Numbered from the stretch's first letter, positions 1-8,788 are shown. The stretch: 64,000 bases of DNA from Peptococcaceae bacterium 1109 (GCA_001028815.1 LDJB01000001.1:246707-310706); one strand, 5' to 3'. Notes: generated by a model from the sequence alone, not told the origin. Numbers and translations are program-made.

Positions 1-425
1 GCTTTTTCCGAGGCCAGCTCCTCATATCCGGTGCGGTAGGCTTGTTGATTTACATTGGCCTCAGCATTCTCAAGGTACGCTACGCGTTGTTCATCGGCTT
101 CATCGCAGGACTGTTTGACATTATCCCCTACTTCGGGCCCATCATCGGTTTTATCCCCGCGGCCGCCTTTGCCCTCCTCCGTTCTCCCATCTCCGTGCTG
201 TGGGTTTTGGCGATCTTCGTCTTAGCCAATCAACTTGAGAGCAGTATCATCGCGCCGAAGATTATTGGCGATCGGGTGGGCCTTCATCCCCTCGCAGTGA
301 TCTTCGCCGTTTTGGTCGGCGGTGAACTCTTGGGCATCACCGGGATGCTCGTCGCGGTGCCCGCGGCTTCCATCGTACGCGTACTGCTCCATTACTTCCT
401 CGTTAGCAGGCATGCCTCCAGCTAA
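1..425 (+). CDS. AI-2E family transporter, C-terminal part (5' end outside window)
   Basis: Only about the last 140 codons are present and the frame is open from base 3, so there is no start here. The visible part is almost wholly hydrophobic and carries FDIIPYFGPIIG, followed by IIAPKIIGDRVGLHPLAVI. These are hallmarks of the C-terminal membrane half of the AI-2E/PerM family (PF01594). Family members are polytopic membrane proteins of about 350 residues proposed to export small molecules or act as antiporters; the substrate cannot be told here. The gene lies just upstream of alaS on the same strand, a common arrangement in Bacillota. A separate promoter follows its stop codon. Confidence 0.85.
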   Translation, partial: FFRGQLLISGAVGLLIYIGLSILKVRYALFIGFIAGLFDIIPYFGPIIGFIPAAAFALLRSPISVLWVLAIFVLANQLESSIIAPKIIGDRVGLHPLAVIFAVLVGGELLGITGMLVAVPAASIVRVLLHYFLVSRHASS

Positions 426-439
426 ACTCTCCTGGGCTG

Positions 440-487
440 TTGACAACTTTCACCCCATTCGATAAGATCAAAAAACGAGGGTATAAT
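440..487 (+). promoter_or_regulatory. Promoter region of alaS
   Basis: TTGACA at 440-445 is followed after 17 bases by TAAGAT at 463-468, a good sigma-A match. A perfect TATAAT at 482-487 lies further downstream with only a weak -35 (TTCGAT at 458-463, 18-base spacer), so two overlapping start points are possible. Confidence 0.6.
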
Positions 488-523
488 GGTTAGAATGGGA
501 GGGAACCGCTGTCAGCGGCCGCT

Positions 524-3166
524 ATGAGATATCGCACAGTAGATGAGATTCGTGATTTATACCTTAACTTTTTCCGAGACAAGCAGCATAAGATCCTGCC
601 AAGTGCATCTTTGATTCCCCACGGAGACCCCACTCTGCTCTTGACAGTTGCGGGCATGGTGCCTTTCAAGCACTATTTTTTGGGCCTGGAGAAACCTGAA
701 TCGAAGCGGGTTACCACTTGTCAGCGGTGTATCCGCACGGCAGATATTGAGAACGTAGGGCAGACAGACCGGCACGGTACCTTTTTTGAAATGCTGGGCA
801 ACTTCTCCTTTGGCGACTACTTCAAGGCGGAGGTTATTCCCTGGGCTTGGGAACTTGTTACCGAACACCTGGAGTTCCCTGAGGACCGCCTGTGGGTGAG
901 TGTCTTTCACGAGGACGATGAAGCCTATGATATCTGGAACAAGGTAGTTGGCGTCCCTGCCGAGCGCATTGTGCGCTTGGGCAAAGAGGACAACTTCTGG
1001 GAGACAGGTCACGGCCCCTGCGGCCCCTGTTCCGAAATCTACCTTGACCGGGGGCCTGAGTACGGCTGTGGCAGCCCAGATTGTAAGCCAGGCTGTGAAT
1101 GCGAACGGTTCTTAGAGTTTTGGAACCTTGTGTTCATCCAGTTCCACCAAGAGGGGGATACTTACACTCCCTTGGAAAAGCGCAGTATTGACACGGGGAT
1201 GGGCCTAGAGCGTGTAGCCGCGCTTTTGCAGGGGACAACCAGCATCTTTGAAATAGACAACATGCGCCCCATCGTGGATGGGATCAGCCAGATCGCGGGC
1301 CAAGCCTATGGCAGCAAGCGGGAAGTAGATGTGTCACTGCGAGTGATTGCCGACCACCTTCGGGCTGTAACCTTCCTTGTTATGGACGGCGTCCTCCCCA
1401 GCAACGAAGGGCGGGGCTATGTCCTCCGTCGCCTGATCAGAAGAGCCATCCGTCATGGACGTCTGCTGGGTATTAAGCGCGCCTTCTTAAGCGATGGCAT
1501 TGACCTAGTCGCGGAACAGATGGGAAGAGCCTATCCGGAGCTGAATGGACGCCTGGACTACATTAAGCGAGTGGTGGGCCTGGAGGAAGAGCGCTTCAGC
1601 CAGACTCTAGACCAGGGCATGCACCTCTTGCAGGAGCTGATCGAGGAAGCCCAAGGGGATGGCGGCACCCTGATCAGCGGTAAAGCCGTTTTTCAGCTGT
1701 ACGACACCTTCGGTTTTCCATTGGAGCTGACCAAGGAAATCCTTGGGGAAAAGGGGCTCAATGTTGATGAAGCTGAATTTAAGGCTTCCATGGAGGCTCA
1801 GCGGCAGAGAGCCAGGGCTGCCCGGGGAGAACAAGGGTATCTAGACAGCAGCTTAGAAGTGTTCAACGACATCGCCGGTACCCTCGAAGTACGCTTTACT
1901 GGGTACGAAGTCACTGCAGATGAGGGCAGGATTGTTGCCCTAATTAAAGATGGTAAAATGGTAGATCAGGTCGAGGCAGGGGATTCAGCCACCGTCGTGC
2001 TTGACGTGACGCCCTTCTATGCGGAAAGCGGCGGCCAGGTAGCGGATACAGGCTGGATCACCGGGCCAGATGGGAAGCTGCGAGTGGAAGATGTTCGCAT
2101 GCCCGTGGAGGGCCTCATCGTGCATATGGGTAGAGCCACAGAAGGGGTCTTGAGGGTAAACAGCAAGGTGAGCACTCTAGTGGATGGAGAGCGCTCCCAC
2201 ACAGCCCGCCATCACACAGCTACTCACTTGCTCCATAAAGCTTTGAAGGAACTCCTAGGCGACCACGTCAATCAGGCTGGCTCCTACGTAGGCCCGGACC
2301 GCCTGCGGTTTGACTTCACCCACTTTGAAGGAGTGGATCACGAGGTACTGCGGGAGGTTGAAGACAGGGTCAACGCAGCCATTTTGGCTGATTACCCTGT
2401 GGAGGTTTCCATCAAATCGATGGAAGAGGCCAAGGCCGAAGGAGCCGTAGCCTTGTTCGGAGAGAAGTATGGAGCTAGGGTGCGCGTAATCCGCATAGGC
2501 AACTATTCTATGGAGCTGTGCGGAGGTACCCACGTGCGGAGCACAGGGGAGATCGGGATGTTCCGCATCTTGTCTGAAGGTAGCGTGGCCGCTGGCGTGC
2601 GTCGCATTGAGGCTGTTACTGGTGCCCAGGCTTTGGCCCATGCACGCAGTCAAGAGGATCTGTTGCGGGCCATTGGGAGAACTCTGGGGACCGCTAACTT
2701 GGAGGAGCTTCCCCAGCACGTCAATCGCTTAACCGAACATGTCAAGGACCTGGAAAAGCAAATCCAAGCCATGAAAGGGCAAGCTATCGCCTCACTGGCA
2801 GAGGAACTTGCGGCGAAGGCAGAGGATATTGGAGGAGTTGCCGTTCTTGTGGAGGAAGTATCCAATGTGAGCGCCGAGGAGCTCCGGGAGCTCGGTGACA
2901 GACTCCGGGATAAACTGGGCAGTGCTGCGATTGTCTTAGGAGCCAAAACCGAGGATAAGGTGCTGTTTTTGGCCATGGTCAGCAAAGCCTTGACAGGCAA
3001 AGGCCTGCACGCAGGCAAGGTAGTGCAGCAGGCCGCGAAGGTGTGCGGAGGAGGCGGCGGAGGCCGTCCCGACATGGCTCAGGCCGGGGGCCGCATGCCT
3101 GAGAAACTCCTAGAAGCTCTCAGATCCGCGAAGGAGGTCCTTGTTTCCCAGATAGAGGGAATGTAA
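524..3166 (+). CDS. alaS: Alanine--tRNA ligase (AlaRS)
   Basis: Charges tRNA-Ala with alanine in the cytoplasm and edits mischarged Ser and Gly. At 880 residues it is full length. The class II core is at the N-terminus (FFEMLGNFSFGDYF near residue 92). A cysteine-rich segment at about 164-196 (CGPCSEI, then CGSPDCKPGCEC) resembles the extra metal site seen in some bacterial AlaRS. The editing domain has HHTATH near 563 and CGGTH near 665, which supply its zinc ligands. The C-Ala domain ends in a Gly-rich GGGGGGRPDMAQAGG. The ATG start gives the normal family N-terminus, but GGGAGGG at 498-503 lies 20 bases upstream. A CTG at 509 in the same frame sits at a better spacing and would add five residues. 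Confidence 0.98.
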   Translation: MRYRTVDEIRDLYLNFFRDKQHKILPSASLIPHGDPTLLLTVAGMVPFKHYFLGLEKPESKRVTTCQRCIRTADIENVGQTDRHGTFFEMLGNFSFGDYFKAEVIPWAWELVTEHLEFPEDRLWVSVFHEDDEAYDIWNKVVGVPAERIVRLGKEDNFWETGHGPCGPCSEIYLDRGPEYGCGSPDCKPGCECERFLEFWNLVFIQFHQEGDTYTPLEKRSIDTGMGLERVAALLQGTTSIFEIDNMRPIVDGISQIAGQAYGSKREVDVSLRVIADHLRAVTFLVMDGVLPSNEGRGYVLRRLIRRAIRHGRLLGIKRAFLSDGIDLVAEQMGRAYPELNGRLDYIKRVVGLEEERFSQTLDQGMHLLQELIEEAQGDGGTLISGKAVFQLYDTFGFPLELTKEILGEKGLNVDEAEFKASMEAQRQRARAARGEQGYLDSSLEVFNDIAGTLEVRFTGYEVTADEGRIVALIKDGKMVDQVEAGDSATVVLDVTPFYAESGGQVADTGWITGPDGKLRVEDVRMPVEGLIVHMGRATEGVLRVNSKVSTLVDGERSHTARHHTATHLLHKALKELLGDHVNQAGSYVGPDRLRFDFTHFEGVDHEVLREVEDRVNAAILADYPVEVSIKSMEEAKAEGAVALFGEKYGARVRVIRIGNYSMELCGGTHVRSTGEIGMFRILSEGSVAAGVRRIEAVTGAQALAHARSQEDLLRAIGRTLGTANLEELPQHVNRLTEHVKDLEKQIQAMKGQAIASLAEELAAKAEDIGGVAVLVEEVSNVSAEELRELGDRLRDKLGSAAIVLGAKTEDKVLFLAMVSKALTGKGLHAGKVVQQAAKVCGGGGGGRPDMAQAGGRMPEKLLEALRSAKEVLVSQIEGM

Positions 3167-3216
3167 GTTCCGGTGGCGAAGTAGATCAGCAGGAATGAAG
3201 GAATGGGGGGCTTGCC

Positions 3217-3474
3217 ATGACAGAGTCGCACGAGAAAACGGCGATGTTCCGTTCGGCCCAGTTTGAGGAGGATAGATCCGTCCACGAAGTGCTCCGCCAC
3301 GTGTACGATGCGCTCCACGAAAAGGGATACAATCCCGTGGGGCAAATTGTAGGTTATCTAATGTCAGGGGATCCCACCTTTATCACCAGTCATAAGAACG
3401 CCCGCACCCTAATTACTGCCATTGAGCGGGATATCATTCTGGAAGAGCTGATCACGGTATACTTGCAGAGTTAA
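3217..3474 (+). CDS. ireB: IreB family regulatory phosphoprotein
   Basis: Small acidic protein of 85 residues, the normal length for the IreB/YrzL family (formerly DUF965). The conserved core includes VLRHVYDALHEKGYNP, VGYLMSGDPTFIT and ARTLI. In enterococci IreB is a substrate of the PASTA-domain Ser/Thr kinase IreK and tunes cephalosporin resistance through cell-wall metabolism. That role here is inferred from the family only. Thr2 and Thr8 are possible N-terminal phosphosites. The gene follows alaS by 50 bases, as in many Bacillota, with a G-rich ribosome site before ATG, and is closed by a strong terminator. RuvX and DUF1292, its usual next neighbours, lie 4.6 kb downstream. Confidence 0.9.
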   Translation: MTESHEKTAMFRSAQFEEDRSVHEVLRHVYDALHEKGYNPVGQIVGYLMSGDPTFITSHKNARTLITAIERDIILEELITVYLQS

Positions 3475-3480
3475 TTCGCT

Positions 3481-3511
3481 AAAAAAGGATCACCTTTGGT
3501 GGTCCTTTTTT
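3481..3511 (+). terminator. Rho-independent terminator after the IreB gene
   Basis: A 14-base-pair stem with one G-T pair: left arm 3481-3494, TTT loop, right arm 3498-3511. It has an A-run on one side and a T-run on the other, so it could work in both directions. Confidence 0.85.
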
Positions 3512-3544
3512 ATAAAGAAGGGAATGAAAAGGAGAAGTGGATCC

Positions 3545-4381
3545 ATGATCTGTATTAGTTCAGACAGTACCTGTGATTTATCTGCCGATCTGATTGCCAA
3601 GTTTGGGATTCATATCATACCTTTAAGTATTGTTGTGGGCGATCAGGTCTTTAAAGATGGGCAGGATATCACGCCGGAAGGTTTGTTCAACTTCGTGGAG
3701 AATGGGCAGAGCTGTCAAACTGCCGCGGTAAATGTCTTCGAGTACATCCAGTTTTTTCAAGATCTGCGGAAGAAGTATGATGCAGTAGTTCATGTGAGTC
3801 TAGGATCAGGTTTCTCTTCATCTCATCAAAATGCGAAGCTGGCGGCCTTGGAGGTGCCTGGCGTGCATGTGGTGGACTCGCAGAGCCTCTCTACAGGTAC
3901 AGGCCTTTTGGTATGCCAAGCCGCGGAACTTGCTGAACGAGGTTTCAGCCCTGAACAGATTAGCGAGATAATCGCCAGGGATGCGGGAAAAGTTGAGGCC
4001 AGCTTTGTCCTGAGCCGTTTGGATTATATGGCTAAAGGAGGCCGCTGTTCCGCAATCACAGCCCAAGGAGCGCGGATCCTGAAGCTCAGGCCCAGCATCG
4101 AAGTCATGGATGGGAAAATGGTCGTAGGACGGAAGTTCAGGGGGAAACTCTTGAAATGCCTCACCGATTACGTCCAGTCTCGCCTGGAAGGCCGTACAGA
4201 TCTGGACCTGGCCCGCGTTTTCATTACCCATTCAGGTTGCGATCCAGAAGTGGTGGAGGCCGTGAGACAGGAAGTCACGCGCTGGGCGGGTTTTCGTGAG
4301 GTATTGGAGACCACCGCAGGCTGTACCATTTCCAATCACTGCGGCCCTGACACCTTGGGTATACTGTTTAAGAGGGCATGA
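3545..4381 (+). CDS. DegV family fatty-acid binding protein
   Basis: DegV/FakB-type two-domain protein of 278 residues. FakB proteins bind a fatty acid and present it to the FakA kinase for phospholipid synthesis. Visible family features are SSDSTCDLS at the N-terminus, VSLGSGFSSS, DSQSLSTGTG and the domain 2 segment SRLDYMAKGGRCSA. The ATG at 3545 is preferred over the in-frame ATG at 3524 because GGAG at 3531-3534 lies ten bases before it. The gene stands alone after the IreB terminator; no FakA gene is in the window. The lipid specificity cannot be told. Confidence 0.9.
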   Translation: MICISSDSTCDLSADLIAKFGIHIIPLSIVVGDQVFKDGQDITPEGLFNFVENGQSCQTAAVNVFEYIQFFQDLRKKYDAVVHVSLGSGFSSSHQNAKLAALEVPGVHVVDSQSLSTGTGLLVCQAAELAERGFSPEQISEIIARDAGKVEASFVLSRLDYMAKGGRCSAITAQGARILKLRPSIEVMDGKMVVGRKFRGKLLKCLTDYVQSRLEGRTDLDLARVFITHSGCDPEVVEAVRQEVTRWAGFREVLETTAGCTISNHCGPDTLGILFKRA

Positions 4382-4448
4382 TCCTCCGCAGAAGGAATCC
4401 CATCGTAGGCTGACGAATACGTAAGCAGTTGCCAGGGGGGGTCCTGCT

Positions 4449-5681
4449 ATGATCCGGAATTTCGTCGGCCGCATGGGATTGCTGACCAGAGAAGAAGGGC
4501 CACAAGTCAGAGTTGCCCTCGATATCGGTACGGAGTATGTGAAGGCGGTGTATTTGGAGCTGACCGATGCTGGCCCCAAAGTGTTAGGAGTGGGGAGGGC
4601 TCGCCAAGACTACGCCAACATGGAGGGGGGCGCCGTTGCCGACATTGGGGGCGTTACCGCGTGCTGCCGGGAAGCGCTGGATCAGGGTGCTGTGATCGCT
4701 GGCGTGAAAGGAAGGGATGCCGTTTTGGGCATCGCAGGGCAGTTTGTGCACGGGGTGTCTCGAACCGTGGAACGCCAGCGCTCGCGAGCGGAAAAGCCTC
4801 TGAGCCTTGGGGAACTGCGTTCCCATTTTCAGGATGCTCAGCGGGAGGCCCTAGCCAGCGTCACGCAGCAGATGAAAGAGCGCCTTGGTTATCAACGACT
4901 AGAAGTTGAACTTGTGAACGCCTCCTTAGTCAGCATGACAATTGACGGCCATCCTGTGAATAACCCCCTGGACTTTCCCGGGCGTAACTTAGAGTTCTCG
5001 ATTTTCATGACCTTTGCTCCATTGGTCCATGCAGGTGCCATGCGGACCATCGCGAGCCGGCTTGGCCTCAACTTGATCGGTATGATCGGGGAGCCGTATG
5101 CTGTAGCGGCTAGTGCCCTTACTGACGAAGCCTATGAGTTTGGTGCCCTAGTCATTGATGTGGGCGGAGGCAGTACCGACATTGCCTTGGTCCAGCAGCG
5201 GGGCGTGGTGGCCACGAAGATGGTGCCCATGGGTGGGCGAGCATTCACCAAGGGCATCGCTGCGCGCCTCCACAAAACGCTTAAAGAGGCAGAACAGCTC
5301 AAACTGGCTTACTCCGATGGATTGGGAGGAGAGGCCGTAGGGGAAATCGTTCGAGGGGACCTGGAGATTTGGCTCGATGCTATGCTCATCGCACTGCGGG
5401 AACTCTACACCGGGACTCCTTTCCCGCCTCGCATTGCGCTGTGCGGCGGGGGGAGCAGCTTACCGGGGATTCGCGAGGCCCTCAGCGGGGAGAAGATTGC
5501 TTCGTCCCGCATGTTCGCAGAAAAGCCGGAGGTCATTTTGCTTCACCCAGAACATATTTACGGCATCGGGGATCCTAAAGAGTTCTTTCGGGGGCAGCAA
5601 GATGTCACCCCTAAGTCTATCGCATACCAAGGAGCGATTGTCCAGGCCCATCATGGTTTAGGAGGAGCACTGCGGGCATGA
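4449..5681 (+). CDS. FtsA/PilM-like actin-fold ATPase
   Basis: A 410-residue protein of the FtsA/PilM/MreB actin-like superfamily. The phosphate 1 loop is ALDIGTEYVKAVY near residue 22, phosphate 2 is VIDVGGGSTDIAL near 235 and the adenosine motif is ALCGGGSSLPG near 330. Such proteins bind ATP on the cytoplasmic face of membrane assemblies, either at division septa (FtsA) or type IV pili (PilM). No pilin, PilN/PilO or FtsZ gene is nearby, and no amphipathic FtsA-type C-terminal helix is obvious. The next gene starts inside its stop codon (ATGA) and encodes a membrane protein, so the two are probably translated together and may interact. AGGGGGG lies eight bases before the ATG. Confidence 0.75.
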   Translation: MIRNFVGRMGLLTREEGPQVRVALDIGTEYVKAVYLELTDAGPKVLGVGRARQDYANMEGGAVADIGGVTACCREALDQGAVIAGVKGRDAVLGIAGQFVHGVSRTVERQRSRAEKPLSLGELRSHFQDAQREALASVTQQMKERLGYQRLEVELVNASLVSMTIDGHPVNNPLDFPGRNLEFSIFMTFAPLVHAGAMRTIASRLGLNLIGMIGEPYAVAASALTDEAYEFGALVIDVGGGSTDIALVQQRGVVATKMVPMGGRAFTKGIAARLHKTLKEAEQLKLAYSDGLGGEAVGEIVRGDLEIWLDAMLIALRELYTGTPFPPRIALCGGGSSLPGIREALSGEKIASSRMFAEKPEVILLHPEHIYGIGDPKEFFRGQQDVTPKSIAYQGAIVQAHHGLGGALRA

Positions 5682-7078
5682 CCATTTGGCTGCAGCCAGA
5701 AGACGAACTGAACACGATTATCCACCGCATCCAGGCAACCTCCGATGCGGAGGTGACCCTGGTTGTGCCAGGTGAAGGCGGAGTTTTGCGGGACCCTGTG
5801 GCCTGGGGGACTGTTGCCCAGTACGCGGAGCGCTTTGGCAAACAGGTCATGGTGGACACCGAGGATCCGGTGGTGCGTGAGTTGGTTCTCAAAGCAGGCT
5901 TAAGCGTCGCGGGGGAAGAACTCGCGGCCGCTGCCGGAGAGAAAGAAGATCATGACAAAGCCAGCAGAACGAGGACGATGGTGGAGCGACTGTCCGTTGT
6001 GCTTCTCATCGCCGCAGCCTGCCTGGCTTTGATTTACTTTGCGCTTCCCAAAGTGACGCTGATAGTGACACCTGCGGTGGCACCCTTCCAGCACGTGCTG
6101 AACTTCCCCCTAGCGGGCCTGGAAGCCGCGCAGGCCCTAGAAGTTGAACTCACTCTCGTACGGCGTACGCCTGCAACAGGGCAGAAGGTCTTAGGGACTG
6201 CCCACGCGGTCGGGGAGGTTGTCCTGATCAATCAGAAGGCAGAGAGCGTCCTTGTCCCTCGGGGGACTGTGGTGAGCACAGCTTCCGAGACACCCTTTCA
6301 GATCACGACCGATGTGGAGGTACCGGGGGTGGAGACTCAGTATTTTATGGGCATCCCCGTTGGCATTCAAGCAGGCCAGGCTGTGGCCCCCATTAAGGCC
6401 GTGGCTCCAGGAAGTGCCGGGAATGTGGCAGAGGGGCGTGTGGTATACATCGCAGGCTTTGACCTTGATGTACGAAACCCTGAACCGACGCGAGGCGGGG
6501 CAGACACGGTGCTCCAGGTTTCCTCCGAGGACGATCTAGCCCGGGCGCGGCACATGGTAGAACGCGATGCGGAGCAGGCCATCCTTTCCAAGCTCAGCGA
6601 GGAACTCACAGGGTCTCCCTATAAGCTGCTTTCCGGGACTCTAGAGATAGAACTAGAATGGGAAGGCCACACTCCCCTAGGCGAAGAGACTGAGGACGTT
6701 TTCGCTGCGGCGAAAGTGCGGGGCAGAGGGTACGCCCTCGATGAAGAGCAGCTTGCCCGAGAAGTAGAGCAGGGGTTGGCTGCAGTCTTACCCCCGGATC
6801 ACATTCTGCTGCCCCATACCCTCCAGCTAGGGGATGTGGAGCTGGGCATGGCCAGCACAGGCCCGTTCCTTCAGCTTACGGTAGAGGGGACAAGCCGGGC
6901 TGTGGTGCGCGCGGAAGAGGTGGCGGACCGCATCGCGGGGTCCGCGGTGGCTGATCTGGGATCCATCGCCGAAGACATGCCTGCAGTCGGTGCCCTGCAT
7001 GTGGTGGATTACGCTGGAGAGTATCTGCCGAGGCTCAAGCGGTGGCTCAGTATTGAAGTGCAAGAACCAGTATTGTGA
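5678..7078 (+). CDS. Single-pass membrane protein with baseplate-J-like extracellular domain
   Basis: 466 residues in three parts. Residues 1-95 form a cytoplasmic domain with alternating strands and helices. Residues about 106-124 (LSVVLLIAAACLALIYFAL) form one membrane helix. The long remainder is probably extracytoplasmic. It resembles the baseplate J/gp47-like proteins annotated in non-phage contexts in Bacillota, for example QKAESVLVPRGTVVST and APGSAGNVAEG. No phage structural genes are nearby, so a tail function is unlikely. It overlaps the FtsA-like gene by four bases (ATGA). I infer a membrane-anchored surface or envelope protein whose cytoplasmic domain may contact that ATPase. The function is unknown. 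Confidence 0.65.
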   Translation: MTIWLQPEDELNTIIHRIQATSDAEVTLVVPGEGGVLRDPVAWGTVAQYAERFGKQVMVDTEDPVVRELVLKAGLSVAGEELAAAAGEKEDHDKASRTRTMVERLSVVLLIAAACLALIYFALPKVTLIVTPAVAPFQHVLNFPLAGLEAAQALEVELTLVRRTPATGQKVLGTAHAVGEVVLINQKAESVLVPRGTVVSTASETPFQITTDVEVPGVETQYFMGIPVGIQAGQAVAPIKAVAPGSAGNVAEGRVVYIAGFDLDVRNPEPTRGGADTVLQVSSEDDLARARHMVERDAEQAILSKLSEELTGSPYKLLSGTLEIELEWEGHTPLGEETEDVFAAAKVRGRGYALDEEQLAREVEQGLAAVLPPDHILLPHTLQLGDVELGMASTGPFLQLTVEGTSRAVVRAEEVADRIAGSAVADLGSIAEDMPAVGALHVVDYAGEYLPRLKRWLSIEVQEPVL

Positions 7079-7091
7079 GAAGGAGATTCTT

Positions 7092-8036
7092 GTGGAGTAT
7101 CGTGAACTTGGGAAGACGGGACTTGTGGTATCCCGTCTCTGTTTTGGCGCTTTGACCATAGGGCCCCTGCAGCGGCAGCTCTCGCCCGCGGAAGGGGGGG
7201 CGGTGATCAGCAGGGCCTTTGCTCAAGGAGTCAACTTCTTAGATACAGCAGAGCTTTACGGGACCTATCCCCATGTCCGAGAGGCGCTAAAAAGCTGCCG
7301 CAAGCCAGAGGAGATGATCATTGCCACCAAATCGTACGCCTATAGCAGGGAGGGCATGGCGGAGAGCCTGGAAAAGGCCCGTAGGGAGATGGACCTGGAC
7401 GTTATACCCATATTTCTCCTACACGAACAGGAGTCCCGCCACACTCTCAGGGGTCACAGGCCCGCCCTTGACTACCTCTTGGACGCAAAAGCTAAGGGGG
7501 TGGTTAGGGCAGTGGGGATCTCCACTCATTTTGTGGACGCAGTGTGGGCAGCAGGGGAAATACAGGAAATAGATGTGATCTCTCCATTGATCAATGTAAC
7601 TGGCATCGGAATCCAAGGGGGTACCCGGGACGAGATGCTCGAAGCCATAGCCTATGCCGCTCAGCAGGGGAAAGGAGTCTACGCCATGAAGCCCCTGGGT
7701 GGAGGGCATCTGTTAAGCAGTTGGAGAGAAGCTTTAGAGTTCTGCTTGAGCAGAGATGAGCTTGCTTCCATCGCAGTGGGCATGAAGTCCATCGAGGAAG
7801 TAGATCATAATGTGAGTTTTTTCAGGGGAGAGCGCCATATAGCAAACCCCGGCAATGGTCATCGCAAACTTCATGTGGACGATTGGTGCGTCGGGTGTGC
7901 CTCATGCGTTACCGCCTGCCCAAACTCAGCTTTGGATATCGTGGATGGGCGCGCGCAGGTGGTTAATGCAGAAAGCTGTGTGTTTTGCGGGTACTGTGGC
8001 GCTTCTTGTCCCGAGTTTGCCATCAAAGTGATTTAG
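7092..8036 (+). CDS. Aldo/keto reductase with C-terminal 2[4Fe-4S] ferredoxin domain
   Basis: A 314-residue fusion. Residues 1-265 form an aldo/keto reductase barrel with the tetrad visible as DTAELY (Asp, Tyr), ATKSY (Lys) and LLHEQ (His). The C-terminus has two clusters, CVGCASCVTACP and CVFCGYCGASCP, each able to bind a [4Fe-4S] centre. Such fusions are common in anaerobes and may pass electrons between NAD(P)H and ferredoxin; the substrate is unknown. GTG at 7092 is chosen because AAGGAG lies eight bases upstream and the N-terminus then reads VEYRELGKTG, typical of the family. It follows the baseplate-J-like gene by 13 bases, so it is probably in the same transcript. Confidence 0.88.
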   Translation: MEYRELGKTGLVVSRLCFGALTIGPLQRQLSPAEGGAVISRAFAQGVNFLDTAELYGTYPHVREALKSCRKPEEMIIATKSYAYSREGMAESLEKARREMDLDVIPIFLLHEQESRHTLRGHRPALDYLLDAKAKGVVRAVGISTHFVDAVWAAGEIQEIDVISPLINVTGIGIQGGTRDEMLEAIAYAAQQGKGVYAMKPLGGGHLLSSWREALEFCLSRDELASIAVGMKSIEEVDHNVSFFRGERHIANPGNGHRKLHVDDWCVGCASCVTACPNSALDIVDGRAQVVNAESCVFCGYCGASCPEFAIKVI

Positions 8037-8046
8037 AGGTGCTGGC

Positions 8047-8454
8047 ATGCGGATTTTAGGACTTGATGTGGGCGAGCGCACGATTGGCGTGGCAGTCAGT
8101 GACCCATTGGGGCTCACGGCCCAGGGTGTAGGGGTGATTCGCCGGCAGAGCCTGAAAGCTGACCTTGCGGAACTAGGGAAGCTCGTACAGGAGTATAGTG
8201 TGGGTAAGTTTGTGGTGGGAATGCCCAGGCGTACGGACGGCAGTTACGGGCCGGAAGCGGAAAAAGTTCGCGCCTTCGCCCGAAAGTTGGAAGGTGAATT
8301 CCACCTCCCAGTTGAATATTGGGACGAAAGGTTTTCCACTGCTGCCGCCGAGAGGATTTTACTGGAAGGAGATGTAAGGCGCGCCAAGCGCAAGCAGGTA
8401 ATTGACAAGGTGGCAGCGGCAGTGATCTTGCAGGCATATTTAGATGGACAGTAG
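8047..8454 (+). CDS. ruvX: Holliday junction resolvase-like RuvX (YqgF)
   Basis: YqgF/RuvX RNase-H-fold nuclease of 135 residues, normal length. It acts in 16S rRNA 5' end maturation and possibly on Holliday junctions. Visible motifs are GLDVGERTIGVAVSDPLG with the first catalytic Asp, VVGMPRRTDGSYG, and WDERFSTAAAERIL. It starts ten bases after the aldo/keto reductase gene with GAGGTG upstream of ATG. DUF1292 and mltG follow, which is the usual Bacillota order after alaS and the IreB gene. Confidence 0.93.
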   Translation: MRILGLDVGERTIGVAVSDPLGLTAQGVGVIRRQSLKADLAELGKLVQEYSVGKFVVGMPRRTDGSYGPEAEKVRAFARKLEGEFHLPVEYWDERFSTAAAERILLEGDVRRAKRKQVIDKVAAAVILQAYLDGQ

Positions 8455-8485
8455 TACACGCTACTGATAAAGGAGGTTATCCGCA

Positions 8486-8779
8486 ATGGCACATGAGCAC
8501 AACAATCATGACCATGACCATGAGCACAATGATCATATCACTTTGATTGATGAAGATGGGAACGAGCTGGAATTCACAATCGTCCAGTATCTTGAGGTTG
8601 ACGATAAGGGCTATGCCGTCCTTCTTCCTGAAGATGATCCTGAGTCTGGGGCAGTGATCTTCCGCGTCGAAACAGAGGATGGGGAAGAAGTCCTTTACGA
8701 TATTGAAGATGATGATGAGTTCCAGAGAGTAATTGATGCCCTTGAGGAAGAAGACTGGGGCAACTTTGACGAGGAATAG
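8486..8779 (+). CDS. DUF1292 family protein with histidine-rich N-terminus
   Basis: Small, very acidic protein of 97 residues of the DUF1292/YrzB family, with the conserved core ITLIDEDGNELEFTIV and a C-terminal run of Asp and Glu. Its function is unknown in the family. The first 17 residues are unusual, with seven His mixed with Asp, Glu and Asn (HEHNNHDHDHEHNDH), which could bind metal ions. AAAGGAGG precedes the ATG. It sits in the classical position between RuvX and mltG. Confidence 0.9.
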   Translation: MAHEHNNHDHDHEHNDHITLIDEDGNELEFTIVQYLEVDDKGYAVLLPEDDPESGAVIFRVETEDGEEVLYDIEDDDEFQRVIDALEEEDWGNFDEE

Positions 8780-8788
8780 GGCTGGATC

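Noticed and set aside
2255-3075. Minus-strand open frames across alaS
   Set aside because: Antisense shadows of a conserved gene; no ribosome sites or family likeness.
5678-7078. Possible phage tail baseplate gene
   Set aside because: The J-like domain is attached to a membrane helix and no other phage genes are nearby; non-phage homologues are known.
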